NCBI GenBank assembly: GCA_945956975.1
Contig: CAMFKC010000012.1
Span: 1 to 13,247, forward strand
DNA: 13,247 nucleotides
Source: an uncultured Methylocystaceae bacterium
GTDB taxonomy: Bacteria; Pseudomonadota; Alphaproteobacteria; Rhizobiales; Beijerinckiaceae
Direction of reading: 5' to 3'
Below are positions 6,355 through 12,732 of this stretch, piece by piece. The notes beneath the pieces were generated by a model. It made no database searches. It had not been told where the DNA came from and saw only the letters and a program-made list of their open reading frames with translations. The first letter of the stretch is position 1. Each line of letters starts with the position of its first letter. The position numbers and the translations under genes were made by a program.

Positions 6355-7989
6355 TCACGGCGCAACCGACATGGTCGAGAAATCGATGAACCAGCTCTTG
6401 GGCTGCACGAGACCCTTGATCTTTGGGCTGATGGCTCGCGGTCCGACATCGTGCGCCACATAGAGAAAGGCGGCGTCGTCGACGGAGGCGGCGTGCAATT
6501 CGGCGAGCGCTGCATCGCGGGCCGCCGGGTCGAAAGTCTGCCGCGCCTTTTTGACGAGTTCGTCGAAATGCGGATTGTTGTTGAAGCCCCAATTGTTGGA
6601 CACCGGCGGCGCCATCGAGGATTGCAGGAAGCGGACGAGCGCGAAGAACGGGTCCATCGCCGCGTAGGTGACGTTGATGGCGTTGGCCCCGTTGGCCGTG
6701 GCGTCCTTCGCGCCGCGTCGCCAGTTGGTGAAGAGCGTGTTCCACTCGATCACGTCCAACTGCACGTCGAAATAGCATTCGCCGAGCGCCTGCTGCAAAT
6801 ATTCGTTCATCGGCAGTGGCAGCATCTGCCCGGAGCCGGAGGCCGAGGTCTGCACCTTCACCGTCAGTTTCTTCGATGGGCCGAAACCCGCCTCCTGCAT
6901 CAGCTTCTGCGCGGCGGCCTTGTCGTATTTGATTTCGAACGTCGGCTTGCCGCGCCAGGGATGGCCGGGCTCGAACGTGCCGGACGCAGCCCCCATCAGT
7001 CCGCCGAGCAGATTGTCCTTCATCGCCACGCGGTCGACGCAGAGATTGGCGGCCTTACGCACGCGAATGTCGTTCCACGGCGACCCCTCGACGCGCGAGA
7101 ATTGCCACGGCCAGACGTGCGGCTGCTCATTGGCCTTGATGATGAAGCCCTTGGCCTTGAGTTCCGGCAGGGCGTCCGGCGCAGGCGCCTCGACCCAGTC
7201 GACCTGGCCCGACAGCAGCGCCGCGGTGCGCGCATTCGCTTCGGGCATGGGCAGCAGCACGAGCTTTTCGACTTTGGGCGCCCGCTCCTTGTTCCAGTAG
7301 TCGGTGTTGCGCGTCAGCTCCAGGCGTTCGCGCGGGGTGAATTGCGTCATTTTCCAGGGCCCCGTTCCCGAGGCGTCGCGCGCGAAAGCGGTCCAGGCCG
7401 CAGCAGCCTTCGCCTTGGCGTCGGCGCCCTGCGCGGCTTCGTACAGCTCCTTCCACTTAGTCGGGCTTGCCATGAACAGGTTCGTGAGATTGATCGGCAG
7501 AAAGGAATCCGGCTCTTTCGTAGTCAGTTCGACCGTCATGTCGTCGATCTTGCGCGCCGACACGAGGGTAGGCATGCGCGACGCAGTGACGCCAACCTGG
7601 CTGGCGTCGAACTGCGCGGCCTCCTTGTTCAGCACCTTTTCGACATTCCAGACGACGGCGTCCGCATTGAAGGCGCTGCCGTCATGAAACTTCACGCCGG
7701 GCCGCAGCTTGAACGTCCATTTGGTCTTGTCTGCGGCGTCGACGGCCCATTCCGTGGCGAGCCCCGGCACGACGACGCTCGCCTTCGTCTCTGACGAGAG
7801 GTCCCACATCGTCAGGCCGTCGTACATGGTTAGCCCGGTGAAGCGATTGCCCTCGAACCCTTGGTCCGGCTGGCCAAGCGTGCGGGGAATGTCGGCCGCC
7901 GTCATGCCGATGCGAACCGTTTGCGCCGTCGCGGCCGAAGAAAGAAGTCCGAGCAGCAATGCCGTCGCGACAGCCTTGTGAATATGCAT
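6355..7989 (-). CDS. Periplasmic substrate-binding protein of a Dpp/Opp ABC importer (SBP family 5)
   Basis: A 544-residue secreted binding protein, first gene of the importer operon. The N-terminus has a short charged start, a hydrophobic core (about 7-18) and a probable signal-peptidase I site after ATA at residue 22; there is no lipobox cysteine. The family-5 fingerprint FKLRPGVKFHDGSAFNADAV (93-112) is present, and the length fits peptide-type receptors (500-550). Start choice: ATG at 7989 has AGGAG 10 bases upstream. The earlier in-frame ATG at 8007 would put that Shine-Dalgarno inside its own codons and has none before it. It is clearly paralogous to the divergent gene at 8118-9713 (shared ADIPxTxGQPD, KFHDGSAFNADAV, QTFDP). 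A perfect sigma-54 promoter motif precedes it. The ligand cannot be read from sequence: di/oligopeptides, opines and other small solutes are all taken by this family. Confidence 0.92.
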   Translation of the reverse strand: MHIHKAVATALLLGLLSSAATAQTVRIGMTAADIPRTLGQPDQGFEGNRFTGLTMYDGLTMWDLSSETKASVVVPGLATEWAVDAADKTKWTFKLRPGVKFHDGSAFNADAVVWNVEKVLNKEAAQFDASQVGVTASRMPTLVSARKIDDMTVELTTKEPDSFLPINLTNLFMASPTKWKELYEAAQGADAKAKAAAAWTAFARDASGTGPWKMTQFTPRERLELTRNTDYWNKERAPKVEKLVLLPMPEANARTAALLSGQVDWVEAPAPDALPELKAKGFIIKANEQPHVWPWQFSRVEGSPWNDIRVRKAANLCVDRVAMKDNLLGGLMGAASGTFEPGHPWRGKPTFEIKYDKAAAQKLMQEAGFGPSKKLTVKVQTSASGSGQMLPLPMNEYLQQALGECYFDVQLDVIEWNTLFTNWRRGAKDATANGANAINVTYAAMDPFFALVRFLQSSMAPPVSNNWGFNNNPHFDELVKKARQTFDPAARDAALAELHAASVDDAAFLYVAHDVGPRAISPKIKGLVQPKSWFIDFSTMSVAP

Positions 7990-8027
7990 CGCCTCACAAC
8001 TCCTCATGGTGCGTTGACCAATTGTTA

Positions 8028-8043
8028 TGCAACCGATGTGCCA
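8028..8043 (-). promoter_or_regulatory. Sigma-54 (RpoN) -24/-12 promoter of the ABC importer operon
   Basis: Read on the - strand, 8043 to 8028 is TGGCACATCGGTTGCA. This matches the sigma-54 consensus TGGCAC-N5-TTGCW at every defined position, with the invariant GG and GC 10 bases apart. Transcription would begin about 12 bases past the GC, near 8017, giving a leader of roughly 28 bases before the ATG at 7989. The motif lies in a non-coding gap and points at the operon's first gene. It should need RpoN and an ATP-dependent enhancer-binding protein. No gene for such an activator is in the window. Confidence 0.82.
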
Positions 8044-8060
8044 TGGGCGCGGTCAGGCGG

Positions 8061-8076
8061 TGGCTTGGTTTTTGCT
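8061..8076 (+). promoter_or_regulatory. Second sigma-54-like promoter, divergent, for the lone binding protein
   Basis: On the + strand, 8061-8076 reads TGGCTTGGTTTTTGCT. It keeps TGGC, TTGCT and the exact GG-N10-GC spacing of sigma-54 promoters, and differs from TGGCAC-N5-TTGCW at only two positions of the -24 box. A start near 8087 would leave a leader of about 30 bases before the ATG at 8118. Its position, back-to-back with the perfect match 17 bases away, makes chance less likely. Confidence 0.6.
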
Positions 8077-8094
8077 GACAGGCTAGCGGCACAG

Positions 8095-8111
8095 TTCCCC
8101 TGGCAGGAGAA
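8095..8111. promoter_or_regulatory. Imperfect 17-bp dyad overlapping the Shine-Dalgarno of the + strand gene
   Basis: TTCCCCTGGCAGGAGAA is a dyad with 7 of 8 base pairs matched around a central G (8103). It contains the AGGAG (8105-8109) used by the gene starting at 8118. Its centre lies about 86 bases upstream of the predicted start of the opposing sigma-54 transcript, a usual distance for an enhancer-binding-protein site. It could be a protein-binding site. As an RNA hairpin it would be weak. Chance cannot be excluded. Confidence 0.3.
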
Positions 8112-8117
8112 AACCTC

Positions 8118-9713
8118 ATGCAATTCCGGTCGGTTCGCCTTCTCTCGGCGGCGTGCGCTTTCGGTCTGTCGCTGGCGGTGGCGCAGGCGGAAACCGTCGT
8201 GCGCTACGGCATATCCATGGCCGACATTCCCTTGACGACAGGTCAGCCTGATCGCGGCGCAGGCGCCTACCAATTCACCGGCTACACGCTCTACGATCCG
8301 CTCGTCGCGTGGGAGATGAATGTCGGCGACCGGCCGGGCAAGCTCACGCCCGGCCTCGCGACGGATTGGCAGGTCGATCCCGCCGACAAGACCAAATGGA
8401 AGTTCACCCTGCGCAAGGGCGTGAAGTTTCATGACGGCAGCGCCTTCAACGCCGACGCAGTGATCTGGAATCTGGAAAAAGTGCTCAACGACAAGGCGCC
8501 GCAGTTCGACAAGAGGCAGTCGGCGCAGGTGAAGACGCGTCTGCCGTCCGTGGCGAGCTATCGCAAGATCGACGACGATACGGTCGAGATTACGACCAAG
8601 ACGGTCGATTCATTCTTCCCGTACCAGATGCTCTGGTTCCTCGTTTCGAGCCCCGCGCAATATGAAAAGCTCGGCCGCGACTGGGACAAGTTCGCCGCGC
8701 AGCCTTCGGGCACCGGTCCCTTCAAACTCGCCAAGCTCGTGCCGCGCGAACAGGCGGATCTGGTCGCTAATCCCGACTACTGGAACAAGGCGCGGTTGCC
8801 GAAGGTGGACAAGCTCGTGCTCGTCCCCATGCCGGATGCGCTGACGCGCACCAATGCGCTGCTGGCGGGGCAGGTCGATTTGATTGAAACGCCTGCGCCC
8901 GATGCGGTCCCGCAACTAAAGGCGGCGGGCATGCGCATCGTCGACAATGTCACGCCGCACGTCTGGAACTACCACCTCAGCGTGTTGCCCGACTCGCCCT
9001 GGGCCGACATCCGGCTGCGCAAGGCGCTCAATCTCGCGGTTGATCGCGCTGCCGTCGTAGGCCTCATGAACGGGCTCGCCAAGCCGGCAAAGGGACAGGT
9101 CGATCCATCCAGCCCATGGTTCGGCAAGCCGACCTTCGAGCTCAAATACGACCCGGAGGCCGCGAAGAAGCTTGTGCAGGAAGCCGGCTACTCCAAGGAG
9201 AAACCGCTGAAGGCGACCTTTATCATCGCGCAGGGCGGCACAGGCCAGATGCTGTCCCTGCCGATGAACGAATTCCTGCAACAAAGCTTCAAGGAGATCG
9301 GCATTGACATCGACTTCAAGGTGGTCGAGCTCGAGACGCTGTATACGCACTGGCGCAAGGGCGCCAAGGACGACATGAACAAGGGCATTACGGCGAACAA
9401 CATCGCCTATGTGACCTCGGATCCGCTCTACGCCATCATCCGCTTCTTCGACTCGCGCCAAGGCGCGCCGGTCGGCGTGAACTGGGGCTATTATTCAAAC
9501 CCGAAGGTCGATGCGATCATCGACCAGGCCAAGCAGACGTTCGATCCGAAAAAGCAGGACGAGCTGATGGCGCGGGCGCACAGCCTTATCGTCGACGACG
9601 CCGCGCTTGTGTGGGTCGTGCACGACACCAACCCCCACGCGCTTTCGCCAAAGGTGAAGCAATTCGTGCAGGCTCAACACTGGTTCCAGGATCTGACGAC
9701 GATCGGCTACTGA
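8118..9713 (+). CDS. Second, paralogous Dpp/Opp-type substrate-binding protein (SBP family 5), divergent and without its own transporter
   Basis: A 531-residue secreted binding protein with AGGAG eight bases before its ATG. The signal peptide spans about residues 1-24 (hydrophobic core 9-21, AQA cleavage site, mature end ETVVRY). The family-5 fingerprint FTLRKGVKFHDGSAFNADAV (96-115) is nearly identical to that of the divergent paralogue, and the two align along their whole length, for example NWGYYSNPKVD against NWGFNNNPHFD. No permease or ATPase gene follows; the next gene is convergent and unrelated. The likeliest role is an alternative receptor for the importer encoded on the other strand, broadening its substrate range. 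A duplicated receptor diverging toward a new ligand is also possible. A sigma-54-like promoter and a dyad lie just upstream. The ligand is unknown. Confidence 0.92.
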   Translation: MQFRSVRLLSAACAFGLSLAVAQAETVVRYGISMADIPLTTGQPDRGAGAYQFTGYTLYDPLVAWEMNVGDRPGKLTPGLATDWQVDPADKTKWKFTLRKGVKFHDGSAFNADAVIWNLEKVLNDKAPQFDKRQSAQVKTRLPSVASYRKIDDDTVEITTKTVDSFFPYQMLWFLVSSPAQYEKLGRDWDKFAAQPSGTGPFKLAKLVPREQADLVANPDYWNKARLPKVDKLVLVPMPDALTRTNALLAGQVDLIETPAPDAVPQLKAAGMRIVDNVTPHVWNYHLSVLPDSPWADIRLRKALNLAVDRAAVVGLMNGLAKPAKGQVDPSSPWFGKPTFELKYDPEAAKKLVQEAGYSKEKPLKATFIIAQGGTGQMLSLPMNEFLQQSFKEIGIDIDFKVVELETLYTHWRKGAKDDMNKGITANNIAYVTSDPLYAIIRFFDSRQGAPVGVNWGYYSNPKVDAIIDQAKQTFDPKKQDELMARAHSLIVDDAALVWVVHDTNPHALSPKVKQFVQAQHWFQDLTTIGY

Positions 9714-9728
9714 TCATACCAGCTTGCC

Positions 9729-9750
9729 CTGCGCCGCCCTTGCGGCGCAG
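9729..9750. terminator. GC hairpin between convergent genes
   Basis: A perfect 9-bp stem (9729-9737 with 9742-9750) with a 4-base loop, 15 bases after the stop of the + strand binding-protein gene and 11 bases before the end of the - strand CDF gene. Neither strand has a following T-run, so it is a terminator-like or mRNA-3'-end hairpin rather than a classical intrinsic terminator. It could serve both convergent transcripts. Confidence 0.5.
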
Positions 9751-9761
9751 GCGCGGCGCTC

Positions 9762-10724
9762 TCACACGACATTGTCGGGCGCGAGCGCGCAGGCGACGTT
9801 CTGGTCGATTTCAATCTGGATCGTCGTGTGATCGATTCTGAAGTCGCGCGCGAGCCCGGCTGCGGTTTGGTGCAGGAATGCGTCGCCGGGATGGCCGTCC
9901 TTCATCACGAGATGACAAGTCAGCGCGATCTCCGTCGTGCTCATTGGCCAGATGTGCAGGTCGTGCAGGCTCGATACGCCGGGACGCGCCTGCAAAAAGG
10001 CGCGGACGGCGCCGGGATCGATATAAGCGGGAACGGCGGCCATCGACATGCCGATCGAGTCCCGCAACAGAGACCAGGTTCCAACGACAATAATGGCGTT
10101 GATGACAAGGCTCACCAGCGGATCGAGCCACAGCCAGCCGGTGAGGAAAATAACGAGACCGGCGACGACCACGCCGACGGAGACGAGCGCGTCTGCCGCC
10201 ATATGCAGGAACGCACCGCGCAGATTGATGTCGTTCTTGCTGCCGCTCGCGAAAAGCCAGGCGGTCACGCCGTTGATGACAATGCCGATGGCGGCGACGA
10301 CCATCACGGTCTTGCCTGCGATGGGCTCCGGCGAACTGAAGCGTTGAATCGCTTCCCATGAGATCGCGCCGACCGTGAGCAGCAGGAATAGCGCATTGAA
10401 CATCGCCGCGAGTATCGATGACGCGCGCAGTCCGTAAGTGTAGCGCTCCGAGGGAGGACGCCGCGCCAGCTCGCTGGCTGCCCAGGCTATTGCAAGGCTT
10501 AGGACATCGCTGAGATTATGGCCGGCGTCCGCGAGCAAGGCCACGGAATTGGACAGAAAGCCGTAGATCGCCTCGATGACGACGAAGCCGATATTGAGCG
10601 CGATCCCGACGGCGAAAGCCTTGCCGAAATTTGCCGGCGCGTGGCTGTGTCCATGGCCATGATGGTCATGATCATGATGGCTTATGCCCTCGCCGCCGCC
10701 AGCGTGGGAGTGCTGATGGTTCAT
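9762..10724 (-). CDS. Cation diffusion facilitator (CzcD/ZitB-like divalent metal exporter)
   Basis: A 320-residue inner-membrane CDF protein that exports Zn2+ and probably Cd2+ or Co2+ in exchange for protons. The cytoplasmic N-terminus is histidine-rich, with 11 His in the first 28 residues. About six membrane helices follow (about 33-55, 60-84, 104-125, 138-160, 172-196, 198-220). The transport site is seen as H69/D73 in DAGHNLSD (TM2) and H174/D178 in HMAADALVS (TM5). This His-Asp/His-Asp set is typical of Zn-type CDFs, as opposed to the DD/HD set of YiiP. The C-terminal domain (about 223-310) includes HDLHIWP (254-260) and HLVMKDGH (271-278). Length is normal. It is a single gene, 104 bases downstream of the livK-like gene on the same strand, and is not obviously linked in function to either neighbour. 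No metal-responsive regulator gene is visible in the window. Confidence 0.94.
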   Translation of the reverse strand: MNHQHSHAGGGEGISHHDHDHHGHGHSHAPANFGKAFAVGIALNIGFVVIEAIYGFLSNSVALLADAGHNLSDVLSLAIAWAASELARRPPSERYTYGLRASSILAAMFNALFLLLTVGAISWEAIQRFSSPEPIAGKTVMVVAAIGIVINGVTAWLFASGSKNDINLRGAFLHMAADALVSVGVVVAGLVIFLTGWLWLDPLVSLVINAIIVVGTWSLLRDSIGMSMAAVPAYIDPGAVRAFLQARPGVSSLHDLHIWPMSTTEIALTCHLVMKDGHPGDAFLHQTAAGLARDFRIDHTTIQIEIDQNVACALAPDNVV

Positions 10725-10754
10725 TCTTCAACTCGTGTCTGAGACGGGCGCTCC

Positions 10755-10787
10755 ATATCAGAAATAGGCGCAGATCGCGCCATTCAA
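10755..10787 (-). promoter_or_regulatory. Possible regulated promoter of the CDF gene with an inverted repeat in the spacer
   Basis: Read on the - strand, TTGAAT (10787-10782) is followed directly by the inverted repeat GGCGC-N5-GCGCC (10781-10767) and then TATTTC (10766-10761) or TGATAT (10760-10755). Spacers would be 15 or 21 bases, neither standard. A long spacer holding a dyad is the layout of MerR-type metal-responsive promoters, but the match is weak and no start site is known. Low confidence. Confidence 0.25.
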
Positions 10788-10797
10788 CACGCCACGA

Positions 10798-10822
10798 AGC
10801 GGCGCGCTGTTCGCGCGCCGCT
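10798..10822 (-). terminator. Hairpin after the livK-like gene
   Basis: A 10-bp stem (10798-10807 with 10813-10822) with a 5-base loop begins 7 bases past the stop of the livK-like gene in its direction of transcription. Only a short TTCGT follows, so it is a weak intrinsic terminator or a 3'-end hairpin. Some read-through into the CDF gene on the same strand is possible. Confidence 0.5.
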
Positions 10823-10828
10823 CCCAGA

Positions 10829-11980
10829 TCACTTCGCGAGCCTGAACTTGCCGCCTTCGACCTTGATCAGAAAGGCCGAGCGCTGATCGTAGCCATTGTG
10901 GTTGTCGGGCGTCATGGTGGAGAGGCCATTGTTGAGATGGATATCCTTGCCCTTCTCGATCTGGTCGCGCAGGGCGCTGCGGAATTCTGGTGTGCCGGGC
11001 TTGGCGACTTTCATCGCGGCGGGAATGGCGTTGGCGACCAAGGCGATCGAGTCCCAAAGATGCGCGCCGAACATGTTCGGCATGGCGCCGCCGTTGGCCT
11101 CCTTGTAGGCGGCGACGTATTTTTCCGTCGCCTTGCGGAAGGGGCTGTCGGCGGGAAGGTCGTCGGCGACGGTGAAGGCTTCGCCCGCGAAGATTGCGCC
11201 TTCGACATCCTTGCCGCCGAGCTTCAGGAACTCTTCGGTCACGATACCGTGCGTCTGATAGACCGGCCCCGTGTAATTGCGCTCGCGCAACGACTTCTGG
11301 GGCAGAACGGCGGGCGTGCCGGCGGACGCGATGAATACGGCGTCAGGCTTGCTCGCGATGACCTTGAGCACTTGCCCCGCGACGCTGGCGTCCGAGCGCG
11401 CATAGACCTCGTGGGTCGTCAGTTCAACGCCCATGGTGGGGGCGATGCGCGCCAACTCCTTGTAATAGCCTTCGCCGTATCCGTCGGAAACGCCGATATA
11501 GCCCAGCTTCTTCACGCCGGCTTTCTGGATCGCCTTCATGATGACGCCGGCCATCAGATCGTCATTGGGCACGACCTTGAAGACCCACTTGCGCTTGTCG
11601 TCCATCGGCTGCACCAGCGCGGCCGCGGCGGCGAGCGTCATCAGCGGAATCTTCTGTTCCGCGGCGACATCGATCAGCGGCAGCGTCACGGGCGTCAGCG
11701 AGGAGCCGACGACCACGTCGACCTTGTCTTCGGTGATCAGCTTGCGCACATTCTGCACGGCCTTGGTCGGCTCCGAGCCGTCGTCGAGGCCGATGTAGGT
11801 GATCTTCTCGCCGTTGATCTCCTTCGGCAGGGCGGCGATCGTCTTGAGCTGTGGCTGGCCGAGCGCGGCGCCCGGGCCACTGGCCGATACGGTGATGCCG
11901 ATCTTGATTTCGGCGAAGGCCGCGCTCGACGCGCACATCGCCGCAAAGGCCACGCAGGCCAACAATCCTGTACGCTTCAT
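10829..11980 (-). CDS. LivK-like periplasmic binding protein of a branched-chain-amino-acid-type (HAAT) ABC importer
   Basis: A 383-residue type I periplasmic binding protein. Start ATG 11980 has GGGAGGA with the GGAGG core 7 bases upstream. The signal peptide ends at about residue 23 (SSAAFA, then EIKIGITVSASGPGAALG). Family features are the N-lobe opening SASGPGAALG (32-41), LDDGSEPTKAVQNVRKLI (65-82), VVVGSSLTP (89-97) with ligand-loop serines, and the GVSDGYGEGYYKEL hinge region. It lies 26 bases after livF and is the operon's last gene. From memory it resembles the subgroup holding Rhodopseudomonas RPA1789, which binds p-coumarate-type aromatic acids, rather than classical LivJ/LivK, so aromatic acids, amides or amino acids are all possible ligands. 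The frame is open far upstream (to 12814), but only the part from 11980 is coding. The family is firm; the ligand is not. Confidence 0.92.
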   Translation of the reverse strand: MKRTGLLACVAFAAMCASSAAFAEIKIGITVSASGPGAALGQPQLKTIAALPKEINGEKITYIGLDDGSEPTKAVQNVRKLITEDKVDVVVGSSLTPVTLPLIDVAAEQKIPLMTLAAAAALVQPMDDKRKWVFKVVPNDDLMAGVIMKAIQKAGVKKLGYIGVSDGYGEGYYKELARIAPTMGVELTTHEVYARSDASVAGQVLKVIASKPDAVFIASAGTPAVLPQKSLRERNYTGPVYQTHGIVTEEFLKLGGKDVEGAIFAGEAFTVADDLPADSPFRKATEKYVAAYKEANGGAMPNMFGAHLWDSIALVANAIPAAMKVAKPGTPEFRSALRDQIEKGKDIHLNNGLSTMTPDNHNGYDQRSAFLIKVEGGKFRLAK

Positions 11981-12006
11981 GGTTCTTCCTCCCTTTGTTA
12001 TGACCC

Positions 12007-12732
12007 TCAATAATCTCCGCCGCCGAGACCAAGATAGCTTTCCACCAGCCTCGGATCCGCGGCAATCTGGTCGGCGGTTCCCTCTGCGCTCACCTGGCCC
12101 AATTCGAGCACGTAGGCGTAATCGGCGATATTGAGCGCCGCGCGCGCGTTCTGTTCGACCAGCAGAATGGACACGCCCGCGCGGCGCAAGTCCTTGATGA
12201 TCTCGAACACTTCGCCGACGATGCGCGGCGCCAGGCCAAGGCTCGGTTCGTCCAGCATGAGCAGGCGCGGGCGCGCCATCAGGGCGCGGCCCATCGCCAG
12301 CATCTGCCGCTCGCCGCCCGACAGGGTGCCTGCCTCCTGCGCGCGCCGCTCGCGCAGGCGTGGAAAGCGCCCGTAGACCTCTTCCAGCGTCTGCGCGCGC
12401 TCGGCCGCCGTACGGCGAAAGCCGCCGAGTTCGAGATTGTCCGATACGGACATGTTGGCAAAAAGTTCGCGCCGCTCCGGCACGAGGCACAAACCGCGCG
12501 AGACGCGGGTTTCCAGCGCTGCATTCGCGATGGGCGCCCCGTCGAACTCCACGGCGCCGGTCGAGGGATGCACGCCCATGATCGCGTTGAGGAGCGTCGT
12601 CTTTCCTGCGCCGTTCGCGCCGATCACGGTGACGATCGCGCCGGCCCGGGCTTCGATCGAGACGCCGCTGACCGCCTCGACCGCGCCATAGGCGACGTGG
12701 ATGTCGCGCACGCTGAGCAGCAGGCCGCTCAT
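12007..12732 (-). CDS. livF: Branched-chain-amino-acid-type ABC transporter ATPase LivF
   Basis: A 241-residue cytoplasmic ATPase of a HAAT-family importer. It shows Walker A GANGAGKT (38-45), LivF-specific VPERRELF (84-91, in place of the usual Q-loop glutamine), signature LSGGE (137-141) and Walker B RLLMLDEP (156-163) with catalytic E162. The switch segment is LLVEQNA (190-196), where LivF proteins carry Gln rather than His. Length is normal (230-245). The ATG (12730-12732) overlaps the livG stop as ATGA, with GGAG eight bases upstream, so LivG and LivF are translationally coupled. The two form a heterodimer that powers the LivHM permeases, whose genes must lie beyond the right edge. The livK-like receptor gene follows 26 bases on. 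Confidence 0.94.
   Translation of the reverse strand: MSGLLLSVRDIHVAYGAVEAVSGVSIEARAGAIVTVIGANGAGKTTLLNAIMGVHPSTGAVEFDGAPIANAALETRVSRGLCLVPERRELFANMSVSDNLELGGFRRTAAERAQTLEEVYGRFPRLRERRAQEAGTLSGGERQMLAMGRALMARPRLLMLDEPSLGLAPRIVGEVFEIIKDLRRAGVSILLVEQNARAALNIADYAYVLELGQVSAEGTADQIAADPRLVESYLGLGGGDY

Noticed and set aside
6346..6355. AGTCGCGACT-like palindrome at the stop of the operon's binding-protein gene
   Set aside because: It is short, overlaps the stop codon region and is not followed by a T-run. A palindrome of this size is expected by chance in GC-rich sequence.
5239..7794. An 851-codon open frame on the + strand
   Set aside because: It lies antisense across the permease and binding-protein genes. 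Its product is rich in Arg, His and Asp, with no recognisable domain, as expected for a shadow frame in GC-rich DNA.
8014..8019. TTGACC as a sigma-70 -35 box
   Set aside because: No acceptable -10 element lies at 16-18 bases on the + strand, and the overlapping sigma-54 motifs explain the gap better.
10631..12013. A 460-codon open frame on the + strand opposite the livK-like gene
   Set aside because: It spans the 5' end of the CDF gene, the intergenic gap and the livK-like gene in antisense. No homology is apparent.
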